DNA from: an uncultured Prevotellaceae bacterium | Lineage (GTDB): Bacteria > Bacteroidota > Bacteroidia > Bacteroidales > Muribaculaceae | Length of the DNA stretch: 57,905 bases | Direction: 5' to 3' | Assembly: GCA_900320245.1 (NCBI GenBank) | Contig: ONRP01000013.1 | Location: 1-57,905, forward strand | Shown here: in pieces, positions 40,120 through 49,013 of the stretch | Layout of the letters: each line of letters begins with the position of its first letter | Numbering within the stretch: the stretch's first letter is position 1 | Position numbers and translations under genes: made by a program | Notes under the pieces: model-generated | Seen by the model: the letters and a program-made list of their open reading frames with translations, nothing else | Database searches by the model: none | What the model was told of the DNA's origin: nothing

Positions 40120-42510
40120 TTATTCGCTCTTGAGGCTGTCGGCTGGATTCTCTCTCGTTGTGAGCCAACTCTGCATGGCGACAATTCCCAGTATGATACC
40201 ACCCACAATCAGTAGGATCAACGGGAATAGCCACCAGTGGATCGTCGTGCGTTCTTCAAAGTATTGATCAAGGGTGAGCCTCCCGATGAAGTAGGCCAGC
40301 GGAGCCGCAACGGCAAAAGCGGTGCCGATGAGCCACCCGTAATGGCGGCACAGCATCCAGATAATCTCGCCCGAAGTCGCACCAGCCACTTTGCGGATGG
40401 CGATTTCCTTGCGTCGATACTCGGTTTCAAACATTGTCAGGCAGAACACGCCGACGATGGTGATGATGATGCACAACAGTGAGATGATCATCATTTGCCT
40501 GATGAAACGGAATTCATAGCGGTAGGTGTATTCAAGTTGGCTGTCAAGGTCTGACACTTGGTCGGGCTGATAATCACCATAATTTGACAGAATAGCCAGC
40601 ATCTGCAGTTTGATGCCTTCTTTGTCGGCCTTGTCATCTACACGCACATTGAGCCAAGCGGCACCCTCATCATAGAGCCAGAAGATGATGGGTTCGTCGC
40701 GCGTGTTAAGCCTGGTGGTGCCGTAGCGGATGTTGTTGCACACGCCGATGAGTGTCGGCTGGCTGCCGTCAGCCGATGGTTTGATTTGTGCCCAATCCCA
40801 TTTCTTGGCTGTAGCCTGGGTGGTGATAAAACATTGTCCGTCAGGGTCATCGGCCTTGAAAGGCCGTCCCTCAACGATATCAATGCCCATCGTTTTCAGG
40901 AAATCGATATCTCCCGTGATTGAAAATGCTTTGACCTCGTGGCCGTCAAACATGCCCATCGTGCTGTTATAGAAATCCTGGGTGCCGATGGCTTGGCTGG
41001 AATAGGCGGCGCTAGTGACTCCGTCGATGTTCAAGACCTGTTCCTTGATCGTTTTGCGCTGCTGTGCGGTAGGGTGGTCCGAGAGACGGACGAACATGAT
41101 ATGCTTGACATCAAAGCCATAATCCGAATTGTGGATGTAGTGGAATTGCAGGTAGACGATGCTGGAATAGATGATGACAAGGAAGGAGACGAACAGTTGC
41201 AACAGCAACAGACACTTGCGGAGTTTGATGCCCTGCGGTGTCAGGCCGAAGGACCCTTTCAGAGCCATTGCGGCTTGGAAAGACGTGACAAAAAAGGCGG
41301 GGTAGAGGCCGGCGATGACACCCACCGCAACGGCCAGTGCAAGCGTGGCTGCCACGATGCCGGGATGGGCCTGCAACGCGATGTTGTTGTCAACGAGTTT
41401 AGCGGTGGCAGGCACTTGGGCGAGCAGTTGGCACACGGCCAATCCCACGATGCATGCCACCACCGAGGTAATCACGCATTCGGCTACCAGAACCGATCTG
41501 AGGGAGCGCCGTGATGCCCCCAGTACCATGCGCGTGTTGATGCCGCGAATGCGCGTTGGGCTCTCGGCAAGCGTGAAGTTCAAGAAGTTGACGGTTGCCA
41601 CGATGATGACCAGCAGGCAGATGATTTCCAGCATCCGCAGCATGGCCAAGATGCCGGTGTCGGTATTGGTGATATTCGAGAAATAGGTGTCTTTCAGGGG
41701 TCTTAACTGAAAGGACACGTGCTCGCTCCAATCCTCTAGTTGTGCGATCTCCTCGTCTTTCTCGCCGTTGGGATACGTCTGCTTCAGGCTGCTGATGACA
41801 GAGTCCCTCAACGAGGCGACAACCTGGCTGCACTCGTCCGGGTCTAGATGCTTTTTGGTCTTGACCAGGCACAGGTAATTCAGGCTTGTGATGTTCTGGG
41901 CTGCCTCGGGCGGGATATGTTGCACCATGCAGTTATTGGGAAGACTGTTATCGGGAAAATCCTGATAAACACCGCGCACCAGGCATGTAGCACCTCCGGC
42001 ATATTTCATCTCCCTGCCTGCAACGTGAGTGGTGCCAAAGTACATTTGCGCTATGCTTGACGAGATGATGACGCCATCCTGGTCATCATCGGTCCATTCG
42101 ATGCTGCCGTCAACGGCGTGGCTTGTAAGGGTGCTGATGGCTGTGTTGCTACCCAGGACGGCAGGGCAGATTAATTTGCCGAAATCATTCTCGAAAATAA
42201 AGGTGCTCCAGTCCCAACTATCGGAGACCATCGATACTGATTCCACTTGAGGCCGTTTCAACAGTTCATCACCGATGGGGTAGGTCATGCTGGTCCCCCA
42301 TTGGAGTTTGGCAAAATCAAAGCCCGTCATCTCGAGGCGGTAGATGCGGTCATAGTCCTCAATACCGCGATTATAAGTGACCTGATAGATGATCTGGGTC
42401 ATCATCAAGTAGAAAGCCGCAAAAGCCACAATCAGCCCTGCCAGGTTGAGGGCTGTCGCTACCTTGAAGCGTCGAGCAATGTGAAAGAGGTTATTGAAGA
42501 TTTCGCCCAT
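40120..42510 (-). CDS. MacB/FtsX-type ABC transporter permease, double length
   Basis: Inner-membrane permease of 796 aa with two MacB_PCD plus FtsX halves. An N-terminal helix (about 15-40, ALNLAGLIVAFAAFYLMM) leads to a periplasmic domain, then three helices near 290-420, an internal helix near 430-460 (LLLLQLFVSFLVIIYSSIVY), a second periplasmic domain and C-terminal helices (about 670-790). The PTRIRGINTRMVLGASRRSL and YRRKEIAIRKVAGATSGEI cytoplasmic motifs mark each FtsX half. Such exporters in Bacteroidetes often have HlyD and TolC partners, but none is in this window. The cargo is unknown. Confidence 0.93.
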   Translation of the reverse strand: MGEIFNNLFHIARRFKVATALNLAGLIVAFAAFYLMMTQIIYQVTYNRGIEDYDRIYRLEMTGFDFAKLQWGTSMTYPIGDELLKRPQVESVSMVSDSWDWSTFIFENDFGKLICPAVLGSNTAISTLTSHAVDGSIEWTDDDQDGVIISSSIAQMYFGTTHVAGREMKYAGGATCLVRGVYQDFPDNSLPNNCMVQHIPPEAAQNITSLNYLCLVKTKKHLDPDECSQVVASLRDSVISSLKQTYPNGEKDEEIAQLEDWSEHVSFQLRPLKDTYFSNITNTDTGILAMLRMLEIICLLVIIVATVNFLNFTLAESPTRIRGINTRMVLGASRRSLRSVLVAECVITSVVACIVGLAVCQLLAQVPATAKLVDNNIALQAHPGIVAATLALAVAVGVIAGLYPAFFVTSFQAAMALKGSFGLTPQGIKLRKCLLLLQLFVSFLVIIYSSIVYLQFHYIHNSDYGFDVKHIMFVRLSDHPTAQQRKTIKEQVLNIDGVTSAAYSSQAIGTQDFYNSTMGMFDGHEVKAFSITGDIDFLKTMGIDIVEGRPFKADDPDGQCFITTQATAKKWDWAQIKPSADGSQPTLIGVCNNIRYGTTRLNTRDEPIIFWLYDEGAAWLNVRVDDKADKEGIKLQMLAILSNYGDYQPDQVSDLDSQLEYTYRYEFRFIRQMMIISLLCIIITIVGVFCLTMFETEYRRKEIAIRKVAGATSGEIIWMLCRHYGWLIGTAFAVAAPLAYFIGRLTLDQYFEERTTIHWWLFPLILLIVGGIILGIVAMQSWLTTRENPADSLKSE

Positions 42511-42652
42511 GTCTTTTTTGTTGGTTTCAAGGGTGAGGCTATGTCTATAACGCAGGAAAAGGAATGATTATTATACTGGAACAGGTTGTTGCCCTTGACC
42601 GTTTTCCACTGACAAGGGCAACCATCCTGTGTGGCATGGAACTGCCGTGGAC

Positions 42653-43222
42653 TTACTTTGCTTCTCCAAATTCAAATGTGGTCTTAGGGATGAATCCGCC
42701 CAGGTAACCGTCCATGTTGATCGTGTTGGAACTTTGACCGGCACCTTCAATCCAGGTCTGGTAGTTGTATTGTGCGTCACTCTCGATGGTAACGCTCAGC
42801 ACCAGGTTGCCGCCGGTATAGACAAAGGGCTTGTCAAAGTGGCAGACAATCTCTTTCTCCCCAGCCGACAGGCTTGCGGTGCCCACTTGGGTCAGCCCGG
42901 TGATGTAGTCCTTGCTGGTAAAGGACGCCTCCGTCGAGATGCCCAGTGATGCTCTGACCTTGCTGCAGTCAATGCCATTGCCATGGGTGCCGTCCATGTA
43001 GTACATCATGGCGTTGATCTGTTGGCCTTTCATACTGCTCAGGGCGCTCTCGGGGTAGATGACCTGGAAACCCTCTCCAGACTTGAAGGTCATCGTCATG
43101 TCCTTGTCGGTGAAGCAGCACCTGTGGCCATTGTCAAACACTGTCAGGCTTTCGGCCTGGGCTACACACACGCTGAATACAGCCATCATCACTACTACTG
43201 AAAAATTGATCATCGTTTTCAT
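42653..43222 (-). CDS. Small secreted protein of unknown function
   Basis: Exported protein of 189 aa, not recognised. A signal peptide (MKTMINFSVVVMMAVFSVCVAQA) precedes a beta-rich body with few helices (for example AEKEIVCHFDKPFVYTGGNLVLSVTIES). The pattern of alternating strands with KGQQINAMMYYMDGTHGNG resembles Bacteroidales cell-surface beta-sandwich domains, without a clear family. It is 142 bp upstream of the ABC permease on the same strand and has its own consensus promoter, so it may be an exporter accessory or an unrelated gene. Confidence 0.75.
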   Translation of the reverse strand: MKTMINFSVVVMMAVFSVCVAQAESLTVFDNGHRCCFTDKDMTMTFKSGEGFQVIYPESALSSMKGQQINAMMYYMDGTHGNGIDCSKVRASLGISTEASFTSKDYITGLTQVGTASLSAGEKEIVCHFDKPFVYTGGNLVLSVTIESDAQYNYQTWIEGAGQSSNTINMDGYLGGFIPKTTFEFGEAK

Positions 43223-43276
43223 AATCGTAAAAATTTAAAAGTTTGTAAATGTTTAGTCGTTGTCTTGAAACTGATG

Positions 43277-43309
43277 CAAAGGTATAGGGCGCTGGAGGGC
43301 TGTGTCAAA
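43277..43309 (-). promoter_or_regulatory. Bacteroidetes-type promoter for small secreted protein (and possibly the ABC operon)
   Basis: On the minus strand TTTG (43309-43306), 21 bp, TACCTTTG (43284-43277), 54 bp before the start at 43222. Confidence 0.7.
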
Positions 43310-43461
43310 CTTTTTTGTTGTCAAATTGGCGTTTGTAAAAATATCATACAGCAGATTGTCTAATTTTTTTACAGTTGGCCTAAAAATCAGGTGTTTTTCG
43401 GCGAGAAACTAAGAAAAACAGCGTGCGCGTTCAGTTGGAAAACATTAATTTTGCTGACGTT

Positions 43462-43989
43462 ATGAAAGATTACGGAACGATATTGGTCATAGATGACAAT
43501 GAGGCGATACTCACGGCATTGAAATATTGCCTGGCGGGCACCTTTGGGCGGGTAAGAACCCTGACGGCTCCTGACCCGGTCATCTCGCTGCTCAATCAGG
43601 AGCAGGTGGATATCATCTTGCTGGACATGAATTTCACCTTGGGTGTGAACAGTGGTCAGGATGGCTTGCTGTGGCTGCAGGCCATCCGCAAGCACCATCC
43701 CGAGATTCCTGTGGTGCTGATCACAGCCTATGCCGACGTGTCGCTGGCGGTACGAGGCCTCAAACGCGGCGCTGCCGACTTCATCACCAAGCCTTGGGAC
43801 AACGATGAGTTGGTGCGCAAGTTGAAGGATGTGCTGGATGCGGCAGGTGAGGTGGCGACGCTCGACGAGGTCGAGGCCGACCACATCCGTCGCGCCATCG
43901 ACCGTTATCACGGCAACTTGTCCAAGGCTGCTGAGGCGTTGGGCATTACTCGCCAGACGTTGTATAACAAGATGAAGAAACTGCAATGA
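43462..43989 (+). CDS. Response regulator: receiver plus Fis-type HTH, no AAA+ domain
   Basis: Transcriptional regulator of 175 aa. The start is taken as MKDYGTILVIDDNE at 43462, where the receiver domain begins; an in-frame GTG at 43423 is possible. The receiver domain has the acidic pair IDDNE, phospho-acceptor LLDMNF, ITAYAD and ITKPWD. A short linker leads to a Fis-type helix-turn-helix (about 128-175, IRRAIDRYHGNLSKAAEALGITRQTLYNKMKK). NtrC-type regulators have a central sigma-54 AAA+ module, which is absent here, so the architecture is like RegA/PrrA/ActR. It overlaps the histidine kinase start by 4 bp. Confidence 0.92.
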   Translation: MKDYGTILVIDDNEAILTALKYCLAGTFGRVRTLTAPDPVISLLNQEQVDIILLDMNFTLGVNSGQDGLLWLQAIRKHHPEIPVVLITAYADVSLAVRGLKRGAADFITKPWDNDELVRKLKDVLDAAGEVATLDEVEADHIRRAIDRYHGNLSKAAEALGITRQTLYNKMKKLQ

Positions 43990-44855
43990 GTATCCAGGCT
44001 GTCATCGGTGTTTTTCTCGCCCTGCTGCTGATATTAGGGTTGTGGCTCTGGCGCCATCAGCGCCTGTTGTCGATGCGTGCCCATCTCATGAGCGAGGCGT
44101 TGAGAAACCGTGATTTCTCATTCAAGTTGCCCACCACCAGCCTCTTGAGTGGTGAGCGGGCTCTACAGGAAACGCTGAATAAGTTAGGCGACACTATCCG
44201 TGAGCAGGTAAATTTGGGAGAGGTGGAATCATGGGAAAAACTGACACGTGTGCTCACCCATGAAATCATGAATGCAACTGCACCTATCGCCAGCATCAGC
44301 CAGTCGATGTTGCACCATCCCGCCGTGAAGGATTCTGAGTTGGAGGAAGGCATCATGGCCATCCACAACACGGTTACCCACCTTAATTCCTTTGTTGACG
44401 GCTATCGCAAGTATTCTGCCTTGCAGAAGCCTGTCCCAGAGTCGGTTAACTTGTCGTCTGCAGTCAAGGATATGGCTTGCCTCTATCCTGATGTGCTCTG
44501 GCAAAACGCCATTAACGAGGACGTCATGGTTAAGACCGACCCCAATCTGCTGAGGCAGATCCTCATCAACATTGTCAAGAATGCCGTAGAGGCCGGCGCC
44601 AAGACGATGGGCTTGGAATGCGAGGCTACGAGGGACGGCAAGGTGTTGCTCTACATCAGCAATGACGGTGAAATGATTCCTGCCGAGGCACGTTCCTCGA
44701 TTTTTGTCCCTTTCTTCACCACCAAGCGCAAGGGCAACGGCATTGGGCTGTCGTTGAGCCGTCGCCTGCTCGCTATCCAGGGCGGCATGATGTCGCTCCT
44801 CGACGAGCCCCGCAGCGGTTTCCACACCACCTTCCTCCTCGAGTTCCCCTGCTGA
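43986..44855 (+). CDS. Short sensor histidine kinase
   Basis: Membrane histidine kinase of 289 aa, cognate of the upstream response regulator (ATGA overlap). One N-terminal helix (about 5-24, VIGVFLALLLILGLWLW) is present with no room for an extracellular sensor domain. The H-box is RVLTHEIMNATAPIAS (about 88-103). The ATPase domain has LINIVKNAVEAGA (N-box), LYISNDGEMIP (G1) and FTTKRKGNGIGLSLSRRLL (G2). The signal is probably sensed within the membrane or through a partner protein, for example the nearby exporter; that is inference. Confidence 0.92.
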   Translation: MSIQAVIGVFLALLLILGLWLWRHQRLLSMRAHLMSEALRNRDFSFKLPTTSLLSGERALQETLNKLGDTIREQVNLGEVESWEKLTRVLTHEIMNATAPIASISQSMLHHPAVKDSELEEGIMAIHNTVTHLNSFVDGYRKYSALQKPVPESVNLSSAVKDMACLYPDVLWQNAINEDVMVKTDPNLLRQILINIVKNAVEAGAKTMGLECEATRDGKVLLYISNDGEMIPAEARSSIFVPFFTTKRKGNGIGLSLSRRLLAIQGGMMSLLDEPRSGFHTTFLLEFPC

Positions 44856-44887
44856 CCGTCCACCCCCATGACAACCTTATGATGAAA

Positions 44888-44959
44888 ACAAGAAATACAA
44901 GAGGAACAAATAATAAATCCGACCATCGGGATGGGTGGTGTATTGTGTCTCTTGTTTTC
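44888..44959. repeat. Fragment of the ACAAGAAA repeat with inverted ends
   Basis: It starts ACAAGAAATACAAGAGG like the other family members and has a 10-bp inverted repeat (GAAAACAAGA near 44884 / TCTTGTTTTC 44950-44959). It lies between the histidine kinase and transglutaminase genes. Confidence 0.5.
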
Positions 44960-45039
44960 TGTTGATTCGTTTAAATTGTCCATGGTGGGGTGTTGATAAC
45001 TATTTGGGGCGGTTGTGTGGCCAATTCAAATAATTGCTG

Positions 45040-45047
45040 TAAATTTG
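45040..45047 (+). promoter_or_regulatory. Possible -7 box for transglutaminase operon
   Basis: TAAATTTG is 26 bp before the start at 45074. The nearest TTG upstream is at an unusual 24-bp spacing, so this is a weak call. Confidence 0.35.
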
Positions 45048-45073
45048 CTCGTTAAAACAAAACAGTAGCAATA

Positions 45074-46495
45074 ATGAAACTCAACCGACGTTTATTTGTA
45101 TTGGCAGTGAGCGCTTTAGTACTTGCTGGCGCTGTTGCTGCACCCGACTGGCAACAGCAGGTGGACCAGTATATCGCCCAGGGCGAGTTTGCCCGCGCCG
45201 AGAAGGTGATGAAATCGCTGCCCAAGAAGGTGCGTCAGGCCGATGCCGTGCGCATCGACTCGCTGATGACCATCATGCAGCGCATCCGCACCGACTTCCG
45301 CATCACCCCCGAGGAGGGCGTGAAAATGATTCGCGAGAAGATGCCTGAGGCCACCGACGCCCAGATCCAGCACTGGAAAGACACCCGTGCCCTGGAGGTG
45401 ATGAACATCGACGGCAAGGAGATGTGGTTCCGCAAGAGCGTGGGCAACCTGTGGCTGCTGGGCAAGGAGTTTGCTGCACAGAATGCCGCCGACAACCACG
45501 AGAGTTTCCTCACCCGCCGCAAGTACTACCTGGAAGCGATGCGCACCCCTGCCGACGCTAACAACGTGCGTGACTGGCGCCACGTGAATATCACGTTCAC
45601 GCTCGACGTCAATGCCGATGCTGTGCCGGCCGGCGAGACGCTGCGCGTGTGGATGCCGTTCCCCTACGAGAACCTGCGCCAGCGCAACATACGCCTCGAG
45701 AGCAGCAACCGTCCCGTGACTTTCAGCGAGGGCAGCCTGCACCACACCGTGTACATGGAAGCGGTGGCCGAGAAGGGCAAGCCGACGCACTTTGAATACA
45801 CGTTCTCCTACGACGTGGGTGAGCGCCATTACAGCCAGCAGGACCTGATTGCCATGCTGGAGCCCTACGATACCAACAGCGAGGTGTACAAGCGCTATAC
45901 CGGCGACGAGCCGCGCCACGTCATCATCACCGACGAGATGCGCGCCCTGGCCCGCAAAATCGTGGGCAACGAGACCAACCCCGTGCTGCAGGCAGCCAAG
46001 ATCTATGAGTGGATCGGCTACAACCTGCCGTGGGCCGGCGCCCGTGAGTACAGCACGCTGGCCAACATTCCGCAGTATGTCCTCGAGAACAATCACGGCG
46101 ACTGCGGCCAGGTGGGACTGCTGTATATCACCCTGGCGCGCTCGTTGGGCATTCCCGCACGCTGGGAGAGCGGCTGGATGCTGCATCCCGACGAAATCAA
46201 TTGGCATGACTGGTGCGAGACCTACTTTGAGGGCATCGGCTGGATTCCTACCGACCCATCATTCGGCCGCAGTGCCGTGGGCACCCCGCTCAACGATTAC
46301 TATGCCACGGGTATAGATGTGTACCGAATGGCGACCAACGAGGGCGTTGGCGACAAGTTGAGTCCCGCCAAGACCTACATCCGCAGCGAGACTGTCGATT
46401 TCCAGCCCGGCGAGGTCGAGTGGCGCAAGGGCAACCTGTTCTATGACAAGTGGGACAGCCATCTGAAAGTAAATTCAATAACACCGATAAAATAA
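45074..46495 (+). CDS. Secreted transglutaminase-like protein
   Basis: Exported protein of 473 aa with a transglutaminase/papain-like core. A signal peptide (about 1-22, MKLNRRLFVLAVSALVLAGAVA) is followed by a helical N-terminal region (about 24-150), a beta-rich middle (about 165-270) and the catalytic domain (about 285-420). The triad is visible in NHGDCGQVGLL (Cys), INWHDWCETYF (His) and WIPTDPSFG (Asp). Bacterial relatives act as peptidases more often than as cross-linkers. Its stop codon overlaps the start of an NlpC/P60 gene (TAATG), and a dipeptide epimerase follows, so peptidoglycan-peptide processing is the likely setting. Confidence 0.9.
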   Translation: MKLNRRLFVLAVSALVLAGAVAAPDWQQQVDQYIAQGEFARAEKVMKSLPKKVRQADAVRIDSLMTIMQRIRTDFRITPEEGVKMIREKMPEATDAQIQHWKDTRALEVMNIDGKEMWFRKSVGNLWLLGKEFAAQNAADNHESFLTRRKYYLEAMRTPADANNVRDWRHVNITFTLDVNADAVPAGETLRVWMPFPYENLRQRNIRLESSNRPVTFSEGSLHHTVYMEAVAEKGKPTHFEYTFSYDVGERHYSQQDLIAMLEPYDTNSEVYKRYTGDEPRHVIITDEMRALARKIVGNETNPVLQAAKIYEWIGYNLPWAGAREYSTLANIPQYVLENNHGDCGQVGLLYITLARSLGIPARWESGWMLHPDEINWHDWCETYFEGIGWIPTDPSFGRSAVGTPLNDYYATGIDVYRMATNEGVGDKLSPAKTYIRSETVDFQPGEVEWRKGNLFYDKWDSHLKVNSITPIK

Positions 46496-47649
46496 TGAGA
46501 ATCAAGTCATTTATCATGGCGCTGCTGCTCGCAGTGACGGGTTTTGCCGCCCTGGCGGTGACTCCCGACGTGGCGCTCGCCGACCTGAAGCAGCGCATCG
46601 CCCCCGATAAGCGTACGGCCGTGTGGGACGTCAAGGCCACCAAGCAGGGCAACCAGTGGGTGCTGACAGGCACCGTGGGCACCCAGACCCAGAAAAAGGC
46701 CATCCAGGCCGCGATGCTCAAGAACGGCTATAGCCGCTACACCGATAAGATTACCGTCCTCGAGGACGGCATCCCCGCATCGCGCAAGTGGGCGCTGGTC
46801 AAACTGAGCATCGCCACGCTGCGCACCGAGCCCAAGCATAGCGCCGAAATCGCTACACAGGGCATCATGGGTGCGCCGGTCAAGGTGCTGCAGAAGTGTG
46901 ACGACTGGTACCGCGTACAGATGGCCGATGACTACATCGCTTATGTGCCCGAGAGTTCGCTCTCGTTTAAGACTGCAGGGCAGATGTCGACGTGGCGCAA
47001 AGCCAAGCGCTACATCGTCACCGCCTATGACTCGCGCTTGGTGACCCAAGCCGGTGGTGACGAGACCGTCAGCGACCTGGTGATGGGCAACATTCTCGAG
47101 TTCAAGGCCGTGTCGGGCAGTTGGATTAAACTGGCCACTCCCGATGGCCGCACAGGCTGGGTTCCGGCTGCCGATGTCGCCGAACTGTCGCAATGGAGCA
47201 AACAGTCCTTCAGCGCCGCGCAGATTGAGAAGACTGCCCGCCGCATGATGGGCTCGAGTTACCTGTGGGGCGGCACGTCGACCAAGGTCACCGACTGCTC
47301 GGGACTGAGCAAAGTGTGCTACCTGAGCAACGGCATCATCCTGCAGCGCGACGCCTCGCAACAGGCGCTCACGGGCAAGATCATGAAGAAGGGCACCGAC
47401 TGGCGCCAGTATGAAACGGGCGACCTGCTGTTCTTCGGCAACGAGAAGACGGGCCGCGTGACCCACGTGGGCATCTATCTGCGCGACGGCAAGTACATCC
47501 ACTGTTCGGGACAGGTCAAAATCAACAGTCTGGACCCCAAGGCCAGTGATTATCCCTACTTGTACTCTCCCTTGAGCGCCAGCCGCATCAAGGGCATGGT
47601 GGGCACCAAGGGCATCGTTGCCCTGAAGAACCACCCGTGGTACTTTTAA
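46495..47649 (+). CDS. SH3 / NlpC/P60 peptidase (gamma-D-Glu-L-diamino acid endopeptidase-like)
   Basis: Exported cysteine peptidase of 384 aa. The start is ATG at 46495, sharing a base with the previous stop. A signal peptide (about 1-22) leads to a small N-terminal domain, two SH3-type domains (about 95-160 and 170-235; LRTEPKHSAEIATQ, VPESSLSF, GRTGWVPAADV) and an NlpC/P60 domain (about 250-375). Catalytic residues are in VTDCSGLSKVCY (Cys) and VTHVGIYL (His), with a further polar residue in YIHCSGQV. The layout matches YkfC-type enzymes that cut murein peptides after D-Glu. The adjacent epimerase acts on the product. Confidence 0.93.
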   Translation: MRIKSFIMALLLAVTGFAALAVTPDVALADLKQRIAPDKRTAVWDVKATKQGNQWVLTGTVGTQTQKKAIQAAMLKNGYSRYTDKITVLEDGIPASRKWALVKLSIATLRTEPKHSAEIATQGIMGAPVKVLQKCDDWYRVQMADDYIAYVPESSLSFKTAGQMSTWRKAKRYIVTAYDSRLVTQAGGDETVSDLVMGNILEFKAVSGSWIKLATPDGRTGWVPAADVAELSQWSKQSFSAAQIEKTARRMMGSSYLWGGTSTKVTDCSGLSKVCYLSNGIILQRDASQQALTGKIMKKGTDWRQYETGDLLFFGNEKTGRVTHVGIYLRDGKYIHCSGQVKINSLDPKASDYPYLYSPLSASRIKGMVGTKGIVALKNHPWYF

Positions 47650-47740
47650 AGTTGGGAGTTAGGAGTTAGGGGTTAGGAGTTTACTAGTCTAGAGCATCTA
47701 GAGTATCTAGAAAATCTAGAGCATCCAGTGAGTAATAACT
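47650..47740. repeat. Degenerate short repeats (GTTAGGAGTTAGG and ATCTAGAG)
   Basis: GTTGGGAGTTAGGAGTTAGG at 47650-47671 is followed by several TCTAGAGCATCTAGAG-type units to about 47727. It is similar in style to the tracts at 19910-20001. Confidence 0.65.
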
Positions 47741-47755
47741 TAAAATTCAATATTT

Positions 47756-48925
47756 ATGGATCGTAGAAAATTTTTAGCAGGAATGGGTCTGACGGCTATC
47801 GCCGCCGCGTCGCCCTTATCAATCGAGGCAGTAGAACGTGTCACCAAGGGGAAACGTCGCCGCCGTGCCGTGCCCAGTGTCAACCAGGTGCCTAAAACCG
47901 GCAAACTGAAACTCTCGTTCTTCCCCTATGAACTTCAGTTGCGCCACGCCTTCAACCTGGCACGTTACAGCCGCACCACCACGCCCGACGTGCAGGTGAC
48001 GCTCGAGTATGAGGGTATCAAGGGCTATGGCGAGGCTTCGATGCCTCCCTACCTGGGCGAGAGCGTTGAGAGCGTGACCACGTTCCTCAACAAACTTGAC
48101 CTGGACCAGTTCAACGACCCCTTCCGCATCGAGGATATCCTGGACTATGTGGACCATGTTGACGAGAACAACCGCGCCGCCAAGGCCAGTATCGATATCG
48201 CCCTGCATGACCTGTTGGGCAAGATCATGGGTCAGCCCTGGTACAAGATCTGGGGCTACAACCCCGATAAGACGCCGGTCACCAGCATGACCATCGGCAT
48301 CGACACCCCCGAGGTAGTGCGCCAGAAGGTCGAGGAGGCCCGTCCCTACAAACTCATTAAGGTGAAGATGGGTCTGGACCGCGACCAGGAGACCATCGAC
48401 ATCATCCGCGAGATGATGCCCGACGTGCCCATCTGCGTGGACTGCAACCAGGGCTGGAACGACAAGGAGCATGCCTTGGAGATGTGCCACTGGCTCAACG
48501 AGCGCAACTGCCTGTTTGTCGAGCAACCGTTCGACAAGACGTGGATTGACGAGACCGCATGGCTGCGCGAGCGTTCGCCGCTGCCCATCATTGCCGACGA
48601 GGCCTTCCAGCGTCTGCCCGACATCGTGAAGTTCAAGGGCGTGTATGACGGCATCAACATCAAGTTGATGAAGAGCACCGGTCTGCACGAGGCTCACAAG
48701 ATGGTGACCCTGGCCCGCGCCCTCGACATGAAGGTGATGATCGGCTGCATGACCGAGACCTCGTGTGCCGTGACTGCCGCCGCCAACCTGTCGCCCGTGG
48801 TCGACTATGCCGACCTGGACGGCAACCTGCTCATCGCCAATGACCGCTTCACGGGTATGACTGTCGAGAACGGCAAGATCACCCTGCACGACCGTCCCGG
48901 CATTGGCATCGAACTGCTCAAGTAA
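47756..48925 (+). CDS. Dipeptide epimerase (L-Ala-D/L-Glu epimerase type), with twin-arginine-like leader
   Basis: Enolase-superfamily enzyme of 389 aa that probably epimerises murein dipeptides such as L-Ala-D-Glu. The leader MDRRKFLAGMGLTAIAAAS has a twin-arginine-like motif, so export through Tat is possible, unlike cytoplasmic YkfB. The catalytic domain shows LIKVKMGLD (KxK-type acid/base), CVDCNQGW (metal Asp), LFVEQPF (metal Glu), IIADEAF (metal Asp) and NIKLMKSTGL (second Lys). It lies 106 bp after the NlpC/P60 gene. The three-gene set fits recycling of peptidoglycan peptides. Confidence 0.92.
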   Translation: MDRRKFLAGMGLTAIAAASPLSIEAVERVTKGKRRRRAVPSVNQVPKTGKLKLSFFPYELQLRHAFNLARYSRTTTPDVQVTLEYEGIKGYGEASMPPYLGESVESVTTFLNKLDLDQFNDPFRIEDILDYVDHVDENNRAAKASIDIALHDLLGKIMGQPWYKIWGYNPDKTPVTSMTIGIDTPEVVRQKVEEARPYKLIKVKMGLDRDQETIDIIREMMPDVPICVDCNQGWNDKEHALEMCHWLNERNCLFVEQPFDKTWIDETAWLRERSPLPIIADEAFQRLPDIVKFKGVYDGINIKLMKSTGLHEAHKMVTLARALDMKVMIGCMTETSCAVTAAANLSPVVDYADLDGNLLIANDRFTGMTVENGKITLHDRPGIGIELLK

Positions 48926-49013
48926 CCCCTATTCACTGACATCACGGATGCGGCACTCGCGAGCCAGATACGAGGGCCGCATCCATTACCAACACCACTC
49001 GATTTAACACTGA

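Noticed and set aside
39413-40234. ABC ATPase starting at 40234 with about 49 extra residues
   Set aside because: The extension would overlap the end of the permease gene and is not ABC-like. The family start MIQLRDIKKVY at 40087 fits.
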